From CAKAHY01 sp963522175 (GTDB taxonomy: Bacteria > Bacillota > Clostridia > Lachnospirales > Lachnospiraceae), in assembly GCA_963522175.1 (NCBI GenBank), contig CAUQXC010000008.1, positions 5,595 to 69,594 of the forward strand: a stretch of 64,000 bases of DNA, in the 5' to 3' direction. Positions 43,848 to 53,378 of the stretch are shown one piece after another. A program made the translations under genes and the position numbers. The notes under the pieces are model-generated. The model was given only the letters and a program-made list of their open reading frames with translations, did not search any database and was not told the DNA's origin. Every line of letters starts with the position of its first letter. The stretch's first letter is position 1.

Positions 43848-44206
43848 CCAATTGTTTGATAGCTTACTTTTTCTTTTTTGCCAATCGACCTTAAACTTTC
43901 TTCTTTGTAGAAGATGGCTTCTATCAGCTCTCTTTCTTTTTTTGTGAGTGTAGCTAATGCCTTGTTTAATTCTTCAATTTGCATTTTGACTTCTACAATT
44001 TTTTCTAAGTCTACTCTTTCATCTATGATGTTATCTACAAAGTGTCCATCGTTATCCAGTGTTGAAAATGGAGTCACGCCATACTTCCAATCCTTTCTCT
44101 GAAGATATTTTTCATGCTCGGTTATCTTCCAATAGGCTTTATAGACTTCTTCACTGACCTTAACCGCTTTTCCTTTGACATAAAGATAATATTCTTTTTT
44201 GTTCAC
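43808..44206 (-). pseudogene. Sigma-70 region-4-like protein of a conjugative element, truncated by IS110
   Basis: A 132-residue frame begins MNKKEYYLYVKGKAVKVSEE and continues as the small sigma-factor-like protein common in Tn1549/Tn916-type elements. The region-4 helix-turn-helix starts near residue 92 (LTKKERELIEAIFYKEESLRSIG, read in part). Homology stops after QTIGKR; the last 11 residues are IS110 end sequence. The missing part should be the recognition helix, so it is probably non-functional. The first 20 residues match those of the chimeric ORF at 51555. Confidence 0.75.
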
Positions 44207-44252
44207 CCAGTAATCCTCCTTTTTCTGCTCTCTGGTTTTGGTTTTTGAGCAT

Positions 44253-44293
44253 AAAAAAGGAGGACTTCTACACTTTGGCGTAAAATGTCCTCT
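44253..44293 (-). terminator. Terminator of transporter module 1
   Basis: On the minus strand GAGGACATTTTACGC pairs with GTGTAGAAGTCCTC (one bulged A, G-U pairs) around the loop CAAA, followed by CTTTTTT. The near-identical hairpin at 51858-51898 ends module 2. Confidence 0.85.
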
Positions 44294-44467
44294 CGGCTTA
44301 AAAACTAATGTTTTATTATTTTTTCTATTTAACTGTTTTTAATAACAAGATATTGCTACATAAAAGTATTTCTAAATGTTGGAAAGGTGAAATAATTTGA
44401 TTGATTGTAATATTACCTCTTATCATTTCCATTATTATACCTACTCCAATTTCATCTATAAAAAATT

Positions 44468-45049
44468 CTAAATAATCCCTGCTTTTTCAAAATGCTTCTT
44501 CAATAATTTCTTGGAAATCACTGCTCCAATCAATCCGCAAATAGCTATTAAAATAAGCATCATTACTGTAGTTATAGGAGAAACAATTTTAGTTAATGTA
44601 CCTAAATATTCGCTCCCAAACATTTTTTCATAAGATTTAAGTGTTTGATCTGCATAAAAAAGAAATGGTACATACATTCCACCAAAGCCGGCAAGAACAC
44701 AAAATATCATATATCCAATTGTTAATCCTTTATAATTGCCAACCCCTTTTGTTCTTGCAATCAACATAGCTATAATCCCGGCAAATATACAACTAATGAT
44801 ATATGGTGGATAAAAACCTATAATGCTTGTAAGTACACAAAATAATAAAATCATCCATGGATTTTTTGTTTTTACCGGTACTAAGAAATAGGCAATTGCT
44901 GCAATAATTGACCATATCGGAACTACTAATAGCATTGTGTATGGCGATATGAACAGAAAAGATAACACTCTATATAAAACCTGTGAGCATAACACCATTA
45001 GTGCTGTAATAATTAAATCTTTAATTTGAAATTTCTTTTTTTCTTCCAT
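44468..45049 (-). CDS. ECF transporter S component, MptD/Trep_Strep type (module 1)
   Basis: A 193-residue membrane protein with about six helices, beginning after a short lysine-rich tail, and ending KKHFEKAGII. It matches the Trep_Strep (TIGR02185) integral membrane family that acts as substrate-binding subunit of energy-coupling-factor transporters. The equivalent of module 2 (52079) shares the C-terminal KKHFEKAG. AAGGAG precedes the ATG. Last gene of the module 1 operon; the substrate is unknown, and a metal-chelate is possible from the neighbours. Confidence 0.82.
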   Translation of the reverse strand: MEEKKKFQIKDLIITALMVLCSQVLYRVLSFLFISPYTMLLVVPIWSIIAAIAYFLVPVKTKNPWMILLFCVLTSIIGFYPPYIISCIFAGIIAMLIARTKGVGNYKGLTIGYMIFCVLAGFGGMYVPFLFYADQTLKSYEKMFGSEYLGTLTKIVSPITTVMMLILIAICGLIGAVISKKLLKKHFEKAGII

Positions 45050-45066
45050 AATTATTCTCCTTGTTT

Positions 45067-45768
45067 TTAAATATTTTTTATTTTCATAATGATAATAGCT
45101 AGATAAAATACCATCATTATTACTAGCAATAACATATCAAGCATACGAAATTTGACTTCTGTATAACTAGTTTTTTTACACGAAACTCCAAGTCCTCGTG
45201 TCTCAACAGATGCCGACAACTCAGTTGCAGTACATAGCATTCGCATTAACATAGGAATCAACATCATTTCATAAACTTTAAAAGGATGTTTTAAAAATCC
45301 AAGGAAAGAAATATCAATCCCTCTAGTCTTAATTCCCTGCTTTATACAAGTAATATCCTGTTTTAGAGTGGGAAAAAATCTTAATATAACAGCTAGTGGA
45401 ATGTTTATATAATATGGAATTTTCATATTTTGCAAGGAAGCTAATACTTCAGATATTTCACTTGTTCTAATCATATTTATAGTTGCGAGTGTCAATGTTA
45501 TAAAACATAGGAAAAAATAGTGTATTGTAGTTGAAATAAATAATGGACTTATTTCCGCTACCATAAACAACACTATATATAAAGCTAAAAATTTAAAACA
45601 AGTTTTGTATATGCCGCTTATCATTCCATATGCAAATACTGACAAAAAAAGTAGAACTTCATACTTTTTACCGGTCAAAGTAAATACTAAAACCCCTATA
45701 ATTAAAACTTGTAACAACTTAATTCTTGGATCATATCTTATTCCATTTTGTTTACAAGATTTGCTCAT
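45067..45768 (-). CDS. ECF transporter membrane subunit EcfT (module 1)
   Basis: A 233-residue CbiQ/EcfT protein with about five helices. The coupling motif LMRMLCTATELSASVETRG (A-R-G type) near residue 190 contacts the ATPases. Its ATG overlaps the end of the double-ATPase gene (ATGA). It joins the S component and ATPases into an importer in the cytoplasmic membrane. The paralogue is at 52674. Confidence 0.9.
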   Translation of the reverse strand: MSKSCKQNGIRYDPRIKLLQVLIIGVLVFTLTGKKYEVLLFLSVFAYGMISGIYKTCFKFLALYIVLFMVAEISPLFISTTIHYFFLCFITLTLATINMIRTSEISEVLASLQNMKIPYYINIPLAVILRFFPTLKQDITCIKQGIKTRGIDISFLGFLKHPFKVYEMMLIPMLMRMLCTATELSASVETRGLGVSCKKTSYTEVKFRMLDMLLLVIMMVFYLAIIIMKIKNI

Positions 45769-47273
45769 TCTTCATATCCCTCATTCTGCAGTAAAAATCT
45801 TTTTATTGTTTCAAAGTCATCACTTTTCTTTAAATTGATCCTTTTGCTAACAGTATTATTTTCTATAAAAACTGCTTTAGTTGCTACTCTACTTAAAAAT
45901 TCTAAATCATGAGAAATAACAAAAATCAGTATTCCTTTTTTACGAAGAGTATTAATTGCTTCAGATACGACTTTCATATTTTCATAATCAAGTCCACTGG
46001 TTGGCTCATCAAAAATCAGAATTTTTTTGTTTGAAGCTATTGCAGCTGCAATAGTAACTCGCTGCTTTTGCCCTCCTGATAAGCTTTGCGGATGTCTATT
46101 TCTGAATGATGAAATATTCAATAAAGTTATCGCATTTTCTATTTTTTCATCATTTTGCTTAATACTATTCATAGAACTGAGCATTAACTCAGAAACAACA
46201 GAATCGGAGTACAATTGATAATCTGCATCTTGCATTACAAAATATACACTTTTATATAAGTTCTTTTGCTTTGTATATTTACCTTCAATAAAAAATTGTC
46301 CACTTCTTGCTTTTAGTAGTCCTGACATTATTTTACCTAATGTCGTTTTGCCGTTTCCATTGTGTCCAACTATAGCTACTGTTTCACCAAAATTCCCTTC
46401 TAAATTACAATTACTCAAAACAAAATGATTGACATCATAGGAAAAAGATAAATTTTCCACTTTAAAATCTGCATTTTGCTTGTTAACAATAAGATTATCC
46501 TTTAGTTCATATTTAATATTACTTAACTTAAATATTCGAAGTTTATACGCTCTAATATCTGAATCATTCAAGTTATCAATATCATTTTTCTTTAATTCTC
46601 TATCAATTTTTCCATCTTTCATTATTAAGCATTTATCTACTAAATTTTTTAAGTAGAATAATCTATGCTCTGAAACAATTACTGTATGTCCCTGTTTCTT
46701 TAACCACTCCATAATTTTTTTCAATTTAATAATTGAATGAATATCTAAATTTGCAGATGGCTCGTCAAAAACATAAATCTTGGGATTCAAAGTTTTTGCA
46801 GCTATAATCGCTATCTTCTGTTTTTCACCACTAGATAAAGAAAACATATCCCTATCCATAAGATTTTCAGCATCTAAATCGTGAAATGCACAATTCACTC
46901 TATCTATCATTTCATCTCTATCTATTCCATAATTTTCAAGAGCAAATGCCACTTCCTTGGTACTATTCGTTGTAAAAAATTGACTTCGTGGATTTTGAAA
47001 TATAGAAGCAATATTTTTCCCCATTTCTCCGGGAGTGATAGTTTTTATATCACTTCCTAATACTTTCACAGTTCCGGTTAAAACCCCTTCAAAGAAATGT
47101 GGAATTAAGCCGTTTATCAATCTTGTAACAGTTGTTTTCCCTGAACCGGATTGACCGGTAAGCAAAATAAATTCTCCTTCTTTAACTTTGAAATTTATAT
47201 TTCTGAGACTCCCTTCTGTTTGTGTTCCATAACTGAAACTTACATTATCAAAATCAATAACTACATCTCCCAT
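45765..47273 (-). CDS. Fused double EcfA ATPase (module 1)
   Basis: A ~502-residue protein with two ABC domains in tandem: Walker A GQSGSGKT, signature LSSGEKQK and Walker B VFDEPSANLD in the first half; GHNGNGKT, LSGGQKQR and IFDEPTSGLD in the second. This supplies both ATPases of an ECF transporter as one chain. The ATG at 47273 (AGGTGATGAA upstream) is preferred over TTG at 47294. It overlaps the ABC exporter gene region upstream by position of the longer start only, and it overlaps ecfT by 4 bases. Confidence 0.92.
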   Translation of the reverse strand: MGDVVIDFDNVSFSYGTQTEGSLRNINFKVKEGEFILLTGQSGSGKTTVTRLINGLIPHFFEGVLTGTVKVLGSDIKTITPGEMGKNIASIFQNPRSQFFTTNSTKEVAFALENYGIDRDEMIDRVNCAFHDLDAENLMDRDMFSLSSGEKQKIAIIAAKTLNPKIYVFDEPSANLDIHSIIKLKKIMEWLKKQGHTVIVSEHRLFYLKNLVDKCLIMKDGKIDRELKKNDIDNLNDSDIRAYKLRIFKLSNIKYELKDNLIVNKQNADFKVENLSFSYDVNHFVLSNCNLEGNFGETVAIVGHNGNGKTTLGKIMSGLLKARSGQFFIEGKYTKQKNLYKSVYFVMQDADYQLYSDSVVSELMLSSMNSIKQNDEKIENAITLLNISSFRNRHPQSLSGGQKQRVTIAAAIASNKKILIFDEPTSGLDYENMKVVSEAINTLRKKGILIFVISHDLEFLSRVATKAVFIENNTVSKRINLKKSDDFETIKRFLLQNEGYEE

Positions 47274-47281
47274 TTCATCAC

Positions 47282-49006
47282 CTATATTTTCCAACCAATA
47301 GATTGTTTTCTAATTTCGATGAAATGTTTATATACTCCATCTTGACTAATTAGTTCCTTATGATTCCCTTGTTGTACAATTTCCCCTTTATCAATAACAA
47401 TAATTTGATCTGCTCCTCTTACCGTAGATAATCTATGTGCAATGCTAATGAGAGTTTTATTTTTTGTTAACTCATTAATTGCACTAATTAACATATGCTC
47501 GTTTTCAGGATCTACACTTGAAGTTGCTTCATCAAGAATAATGATTGGAGCATCTTTAAGGATTGCTCTTGCAATAGATATTCTTTGCTTTTCTCCTCCT
47601 GACAACGTTGAACCGCCCTCACCAACAACAGTGTCGTATCCATCACTAAGGCTTGTTATAAAATCGTGGCAACAAGCTTTCTTGCAAGCCTCCACCACCT
47701 CATCATGTGTAGCGTTTGGATTTCCAAATTTTATATTATTCTCAATCGTGTCATTGAATAAATAAACCTTCTGAAATACCATACTGATATTTTGTAATAG
47801 GCTTTCAGAGGTAAAGTCCTTAACATTATGTCCTCCAATAAATACTTCCCCTTTATTAACATCCCAAAATCTTGCTATAATATTACAAAGAGTTGTCTTT
47901 CCAGAACCTGAAGCACCGACAATAGCCAAACTGCTATTCGACTTTATCTGCAAATTTATATTCTTCAAAATCTCTCTTTCCCCATATCCAAAACAAACAT
48001 CTTTCAATTCAATGTCATAGGAATTCAAGTCAATTTCTTTTCCGCCCTCATCAAGCGAAGGTATATCTGAAACATAGTCCAATCGATTAAGTTGTGTTGC
48101 GAGCATTCTGCTTAAAAATGCTCCATCATTAACCAACTCCAATTCCATAAAAATTAGAAAAGCAGATACTATAAACATAAGAGTATATGAAAGTGGAATC
48201 AGAGATTTCATATATAGAATTATTGCAACAAACACCAATACGCAGCTCGCAACTTTAAAAATCATTTCATATAGTTTCATTAAATAAGCTGAACCCTCAG
48301 TAACCTCAATATCAACTTTACATTTACTAATAAACGCTTTTTCAACTTTATTTTTTCCATCAGTTCCTTTTTCAAAAGAACGAAGTACTGAAATTCCTCT
48401 AATATACTCAATTGCATCAGTAACAAGCATTTCTTGTGAGTCTTGCATGATAGGAGAATATTTTTCGGTTTTCTTTGTGATTAATTTAAGAACGCCCATA
48501 CCAAAGATGATTGCAATTAAAGATACCATCCCTACCGGAAAACAAAAGATCAATAACATGGTAGTCATACTAAAGGCATGAAAAAAACCTCCTACAATAA
48601 AGTTCATCGCAAGCATCGCCATACCCTCTAAGTCGGAAATAGTTGTTGTTAGAACCGCTTGGATTGTTCCTAAGTTTTTTTCTGAAAAATACCCCATTGG
48701 AGCTTTTTTCAGTTTTTCCCCTATTTCAATCCTTTTATCCTTAAAAATTTCATAACCTGATGCACTTAATTTTCTATCACAAAGATATTGAAAAATAAAT
48801 CTGCCGAATATACTCACAACTACAATTGCTGTTGCCTGCATAATAATAGTCATATTCAACTGTTCAAGATTAATCATAATCAGTAAAACCGCCAACAACA
48901 TCAAAGAAACAAAAAATGATTTTAATTCACTAAATATAAGACCAAGGATTACATTTTTTTGATACTTTCCTGATATTTTTAATATTCGTTTTACAATGCT
49001 AATCAT
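47282..49006 (-). CDS. ABC half-transporter, YbtQ/IrtB-like (module 1)
   Basis: A 574-residue exporter-fold protein with a six-helix membrane domain (about 15-300) and an ATPase domain: Walker A GASGSGKTT near 367, signature LSGGEKQR near 475 and Walker B IIILDEATSSVD. It pairs with the next gene upstream (49007), one base apart, to form a heterodimer. Exporter-fold pairs of this sort import ferric siderophores (YbtPQ, IrtAB). Both halves have complete ATP sites. Confidence 0.9.
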   Translation of the reverse strand: MISIVKRILKISGKYQKNVILGLIFSELKSFFVSLMLLAVLLIMINLEQLNMTIIMQATAIVVVSIFGRFIFQYLCDRKLSASGYEIFKDKRIEIGEKLKKAPMGYFSEKNLGTIQAVLTTTISDLEGMAMLAMNFIVGGFFHAFSMTTMLLIFCFPVGMVSLIAIIFGMGVLKLITKKTEKYSPIMQDSQEMLVTDAIEYIRGISVLRSFEKGTDGKNKVEKAFISKCKVDIEVTEGSAYLMKLYEMIFKVASCVLVFVAIILYMKSLIPLSYTLMFIVSAFLIFMELELVNDGAFLSRMLATQLNRLDYVSDIPSLDEGGKEIDLNSYDIELKDVCFGYGEREILKNINLQIKSNSSLAIVGASGSGKTTLCNIIARFWDVNKGEVFIGGHNVKDFTSESLLQNISMVFQKVYLFNDTIENNIKFGNPNATHDEVVEACKKACCHDFITSLSDGYDTVVGEGGSTLSGGEKQRISIARAILKDAPIIILDEATSSVDPENEHMLISAINELTKNKTLISIAHRLSTVRGADQIIVIDKGEIVQQGNHKELISQDGVYKHFIEIRKQSIGWKI

Positions 49007-50758
49007 TTACATCGCCTCCTTTTCATTATCTTGTCCGCCCACATAATTTTTCCACAAGGAAGCATATACTCCATCTTTTTTTACAAGGTTTTCATGAGTT
49101 CCATTCTCTACAATTTCCCCATCTTTCATAACAAGGATTGTATCAGCATTTGTAATAGTAGAAAGCCTGTGAGCAACCACTATAAGAGTCTTTCCTTTAA
49201 TAAGATTGTTGATTGCACTTTGAATGAGATATTCATTTTCTGGATCTGCAAATGCAGTTGCTTCATCTAAAATTATTACCTTAGATTGTTTTAACATTGC
49301 TCTTGCAATCGTAATTCTTTGCCTTTCTCCACCGGACAAAGAACCTCCTGCATCACCGACCTTTGTGTTATATCCATCTTCAAGTTCTATAATAAAGTCA
49401 TGGCAAGATGCAGCTTTAGCCGCCTCAATAACCTCATCATCACTTGCAGTTGGGTTTCCTATTTTTATATTTTCTTTAATGCTTGTATTAAACAAGAAAT
49501 TATCTTGAGCAACATAGCTTATCTCATTTGTTAGCTGTTCAAATGGAATTTCAGGTATTTTTTTCCCACCATAACAGATACATCCTTTGGACGGATCCCA
49601 AAAACCAGCCATAAGTTTTGCTATTGTAGATTTTCCAGAACCGGAATTTCCTACCAATGCGGTTACTGTGTTTGGTTTTAATTCAAAGTTGATATTTTTT
49701 AGCACAAGTTCCTTATCATATGCAAATGAAACATTTTCAAAACGATAAAGAGTATCATCAAAGATTACCTTCTCTTTTGGTCTTTTAAGTTCCTCTTTCG
49801 ATAGAAATTCCTCTATTACATCTAAACTTGCCTTAACCATGTTGAATTGTTCAGAATACTTTCCAATTTTCATTAAATGTGCAATAAACCCTATTGGCAG
49901 TATAATACACACAATAAAACCTGATAGAGAGATTTTTGAATTCATATACAGATATGCACCAACCGGCAAAGTCCCTAAAAGCGTTGATGGCATAACTGCT
50001 TGAACAAATGCTGACCATAACCAACTTTGCTTCCACCAAGTAAGTGTACTATCATGAAAGAAGTTAATTGCGTTCGTAAATTTTTCATAAGAAGAAGCAC
50101 TGTGGTTAAAAGCTTTTATAACCTCAATCCCATTAATATATTCAACCAAAGTACTATTCATATTATTTTGAGCTGTAGTATATGTTTTGCTTCTAAACTC
50201 ATAATCCTTCATCATGCCTATATATCCAAGCATTCCTAAAGGAATTGTAAGTAACGAAGCCAACCCCATCCTATAGTCCAAAGCAAAAATCAAAACTAAA
50301 AATAAAACAGGAGATACTATACTTGATGTTATCTCCGGCATAAAATGAGCCATTGAATCTTCCAGCTTAGACACTGTATCTACAATTAAATTTTTAAATT
50401 TACCTATAGGAGTATCTATCATTACACCCATAGGTACTCTTAGCATTTTTTCAGCTACTAAACTTCGTATATTTTTTAAAATATGAAATGTTGCTTTATG
50501 TGAGGTTATTGTTGAATATAAAGTAAAAATACCTTTTAAAACTTGTCCACACAAAGCTATAAGTGTTAAACACAATACAGTTCTAAATGACACTTCAGAT
50601 TGATATATTTTTTCTATCAATTTTGCTATTGCTAAAAAAGGAATCATTCCAAACAGTTCCCCTATGGTCGCTAACAAAATTGATTTGTATAATTGTTTTT
50701 TCTCGCCATCAGCGTATTTAAGCAACTCTGAAATGACATTTTTATTGTTACTTTTCAA
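49007..50758 (-). CDS. ABC half-transporter, YbtP/IrtA-like (module 1)
   Basis: A ~583-residue partner of the 47282 gene. Six membrane helices are followed by Walker A GNSGSGKST near 370, LSGGERQR and VIILDEATAFADPENE. Start at TTG 50758 is preferred: GGAGGAGG lies 7 bases upstream, and the longer frame to 50779 runs through that site. It is the first transporter gene after tetR in module 1, 58 bases away. Confidence 0.9.
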   Translation of the reverse strand: MKSNNKNVISELLKYADGEKKQLYKSILLATIGELFGMIPFLAIAKLIEKIYQSEVSFRTVLCLTLIALCGQVLKGIFTLYSTITSHKATFHILKNIRSLVAEKMLRVPMGVMIDTPIGKFKNLIVDTVSKLEDSMAHFMPEITSSIVSPVLFLVLIFALDYRMGLASLLTIPLGMLGYIGMMKDYEFRSKTYTTAQNNMNSTLVEYINGIEVIKAFNHSASSYEKFTNAINFFHDSTLTWWKQSWLWSAFVQAVMPSTLLGTLPVGAYLYMNSKISLSGFIVCIILPIGFIAHLMKIGKYSEQFNMVKASLDVIEEFLSKEELKRPKEKVIFDDTLYRFENVSFAYDKELVLKNINFELKPNTVTALVGNSGSGKSTIAKLMAGFWDPSKGCICYGGKKIPEIPFEQLTNEISYVAQDNFLFNTSIKENIKIGNPTASDDEVIEAAKAASCHDFIIELEDGYNTKVGDAGGSLSGGERQRITIARAMLKQSKVIILDEATAFADPENEYLIQSAINNLIKGKTLIVVAHRLSTITNADTILVMKDGEIVENGTHENLVKKDGVYASLWKNYVGGQDNEKEAM

Positions 50759-50816
50759 GAAAACACCTCCTCCAAACAAATAGTTGATTAGTTATTACTA
50801 ACCCTTTGATAAAAAA

Positions 50817-51458
50817 TCATCTGTTATTTATCTTCATTAAGCCTTTCCAACCATAATATTGAAAAATAACAATACTTCTAATATATTCGCCAACATTATC
50901 ATGCGGTATATCATGAAGAATACACTCGCATAGAGATGTAATATAGCCTTTTGTAATGACATGTACTTCAAACTCTTTAATCCCTGTGATAATTTGCTCT
51001 TGTTTAGCGTTGAAAAGAATAAGCTTCATATTTTTAGCTGTATATCTTTCAGTAATATCCTCAATAAAGTTTTCTACTTGCGACCCTTTGCTACACGCAA
51101 AAATCAGCTTAAAATTATCAAAATGTGCATACATATAATCAACAAATAGCATTGTTTCCAAGAATAGATTTTCTATAATTGCTTCATCATCGACTAAATC
51201 AGAGTCTATCCTAATAGTTTTTTTTTCGCTCCTTTTTTCAACATCAGAAACAACATCTAATGTGTAATTATATTCCTCTTCAATTAGAGCAAAAAATAAT
51301 GCTTCCTTATTTTTGAAATGACGATAAATTGCTCCAGTAGTTACTTTTGCTAATTTAGCAATTTCAGCCACCTGTGCATTTTCAAATCCTTTGCTTAAAA
51401 ATTCCCCTTTAGCACATTCTAAAATTCTATTTTTTGTTATATCAGAGCAATAAGACAT
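50817..51458 (-). CDS. TetR family regulator of module 1
   Basis: A 213-residue repressor. The N-terminal helix-turn-helix AEIAKLAKVTTGAIYRHFKNKEALF lies at about 28-52 (read in part). The remaining helices form the ligand domain. It leads the module and probably represses itself and the transporter genes. A 35-bp inverted repeat upstream (51487-51521) is the likely operator. Its module 2 counterpart (58530) is only distantly similar in the C-terminal part. Confidence 0.9.
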   Translation of the reverse strand: MSYCSDITKNRILECAKGEFLSKGFENAQVAEIAKLAKVTTGAIYRHFKNKEALFFALIEEEYNYTLDVVSDVEKRSEKKTIRIDSDLVDDEAIIENLFLETMLFVDYMYAHFDNFKLIFACSKGSQVENFIEDITERYTAKNMKLILFNAKQEQIITGIKEFEVHVITKGYITSLCECILHDIPHDNVGEYIRSIVIFQYYGWKGLMKINNR

Positions 51459-51486
51459 CTAACTTTCCCCTCTCATTTTTTATTTT

Positions 51487-51521
51487 TGATAATCTAATTA
51501 TCTTTAATAATTAAATTATCA
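51487..51521. promoter_or_regulatory. Candidate TetR operator before module 1
   Basis: TGATAATCTAATTA (51487-51500) and TAATTAAATTATCA (51508-51521) form an inverted repeat with one or two mismatches. It lies 29-63 bases upstream of tetR, where the promoter should be. It differs from the module 2 operators. Confidence 0.5.
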
Positions 51522-51554
51522 CTTTTTCAGTTTTTAGTCAATATATCACCACTC

Positions 51555-51812
51555 CTATAAATTATCGTCTGAACCCTTTACAAGTATCCCAACCCTTTTC
51601 AAAACCCTTAGCTTCTTCTGTTCTAGCCTTGCTTTATACCTTTCCTCATATTCCTGTTGTTTGCCGTTTGCTTTACGCTTTAGATAATTTTGGTGAAGCC
51701 TATCTTTTCTTTCATTTATTTTTCGTTCTTCTTCCTCAAGCTTTTGTTTTTCTTCTTCGCTTACAGGTACTGCTTTTCCTTTTACATAAAGGTAATATTC
51801 TTTCTTATCCAT
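51555..51812 (-). CDS. Chimeric ORF: sigma-like N-terminus joined to recombinase C-terminus
   Basis: An 85-residue frame starting MDKKEYYLYVKGKAVPVSEEE, the same N-terminus as the sigma-like gene at 44206. From about residue 28 it matches the C-terminal tail of the serine recombinase at 59167 (RKDRLHQNYLKRKANGKQ and LRVLKR). A deletion between the 5' end of a sigma-like gene and the 3' end of a recombinase gene explains it. It separates module 2 from module 1 and sits after the module 2 terminator. A function is unlikely; it marks a rearrangement. Confidence 0.8.
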   Translation of the reverse strand: MDKKEYYLYVKGKAVPVSEEEKQKLEEEERKINERKDRLHQNYLKRKANGKQQEYEERYKARLEQKKLRVLKRVGILVKGSDDNL

Positions 51813-51857
51813 CGTGTTATCCTCCTTTTCCTGTTCTCTGTTTTGCTTTTTGAGAAT

Positions 51858-51898
51858 AAAAAAGGAGGACTTCTACACTTTGGCGTAAAAAGTCCTCT
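51858..51898 (-). terminator. Terminator of transporter module 2
   Basis: GAGGACTTTTTACGC pairs with GTGTAGAAGTCCTC around CAAA on the minus strand, followed by CTTTTTT. Nearly the same sequence as the module 1 terminator (44253-44293), so the two modules share their 3' ends. Confidence 0.87.
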
Positions 51899-52078
51899 TA
51901 ACTTGAAAACTACTGATTTGTTATATTGACTATTTGGATGTTTGTAATGGCTACATATTGCTATACAAAAGCAAGTCCAAGCATAAAAAAGGATAATTAT
52001 ATCGTTCTGTGAAAACTGAAACTATAAGTTTTGACATGATTATCCCTCCATTACTTTTCCTCCTAAGTAAATCTATTA

Positions 52079-52663
52079 TTAAATCACCCCTGCTTTCTCA
52101 AAATGTTTTTTAAGTATCCTTGTTGCAACAAATGCTCCTATGCAAGCAAGAACAAAAGTTATCAAGCCAAATCCTACTGCCCACGAAACTTTGAAATAAG
52201 ATAATGCTTCATTTATTTGTGCTTCGCTCATTTTCCATTTTGATGCTCTTTCCACAAAAGAAGCTGTTCCGAATAAAATTACAGGAATTACTGTTCCTAA
52301 AAAATCTGCTAATGCAAATGTCCCATATCCAATAATCATTCGTCCCTTGCTCTCATAATTTCCTATAATCAAATCACATATAATTCCACCGATTACAGCA
52401 AAGACTGCATGAGGCAAATGTCCTCCTGACAATGCAATTAAAGCAAGAAGCGTTCCTGATATTGTAAATACGCCATTCTTTTTAACTTTCAAAGCCATAA
52501 GGATATAAACGGTAGCAGCTACCATAAAGCTAACTCCTGAAGCAATAAATCCTCCAATAACTGTTGTTGCCATAGCAAATGCTACTGCCATGTATATGAC
52601 AATTCCAATTGCATTAAAAATTCCGATTGTAATAAAATCACGACCATTCAATTTGTTTTTCAT
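52079..52663 (-). CDS. ECF transporter S component, MptD/Trep_Strep type (module 2)
   Basis: A 194-residue membrane protein with about six helices, starting MKNKLNGRDFITIGIFNAIG and ending KKHFEKAGVI. It belongs to the same family as the module 1 gene at 44468 but is clearly diverged, so the substrates may differ. It is the last gene of the module 2 operon, 10 bases after ecfT. Confidence 0.83.
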   Translation of the reverse strand: MKNKLNGRDFITIGIFNAIGIVIYMAVAFAMATTVIGGFIASGVSFMVAATVYILMALKVKKNGVFTISGTLLALIALSGGHLPHAVFAVIGGIICDLIIGNYESKGRMIIGYGTFALADFLGTVIPVILFGTASFVERASKWKMSEAQINEALSYFKVSWAVGFGLITFVLACIGAFVATRILKKHFEKAGVI

Positions 52664-52673
52664 AAAAGTCCTC

Positions 52674-53378
52674 CTAATAAATTTTCTGTATTACTATCAC
52701 AAGAGCAATCATCAAAGCTCCTAATAGTCCAATCATTAAGTCTGTTTTTCTAAACCGCAATTCTGTTAATGTTACCCTTTTCTCATCACTATCAAGTCCT
52801 CTAATGAGTGCTGAAGCTGACAATTCATCTGAAATTTTAATCATTCTCATTAAAAGCGGAACAAGCGTATATTCCATATATTTAATTGGATGTAGCAACG
52901 GGAAAAATCTGCTTGTTACAATTCCTCGAATCTTCATATTCTCTTTTAATGCCTTGAGTTCTATTTTTATAGTTGGTACAAACCTAAGCAAAACACTAAA
53001 AGGTATACCAATGCTTCTTGGTACTTTCATTCTATTTAACGCTTCCAGCATTTCACTTACACTTGTAGTCTTTGTTATATATCCACCAAACATAGCGATT
53101 AAGGTCATTCTTGATGCAAAGTAAATAAACATATATATTGCAAATACAATGCTTGCTTTGCAAAACTTTCCAAGCCCTAACTCTATGCAGTATAAAAGCA
53201 CAAAAAACAAGATAAAGCGTAACGATCTTTTCCACATCCCACTATATACATACAGAAAAAAGGCAAAAACAATTAGTACAAAAAGTAGAATTGTATCGCT
53301 TATAAAAAAGCTCGTAAAGGAGGCAATTGGAAGTAGAGTAAGTTTTATTCTCGGATCTATAGTTTTTCTATCTGACAA
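52674..53378 (-). CDS. ECF transporter membrane subunit EcfT (module 2)
   Basis: A 234-residue CbiQ/EcfT protein, five or six helices, with LLMRMIKISDELSASALIRG (20 residues) near 190 as the coupling region. It overlaps the end of the double-ATPase gene by 11 bases. Homologous to the module 1 gene at 45067. Confidence 0.9.
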   Translation of the reverse strand: MSDRKTIDPRIKLTLLPIASFTSFFISDTILLFVLIVFAFFLYVYSGMWKRSLRFILFFVLLYCIELGLGKFCKASIVFAIYMFIYFASRMTLIAMFGGYITKTTSVSEMLEALNRMKVPRSIGIPFSVLLRFVPTIKIELKALKENMKIRGIVTSRFFPLLHPIKYMEYTLVPLLMRMIKISDELSASALIRGLDSDEKRVTLTELRFRKTDLMIGLLGALMIALVIVIQKIY

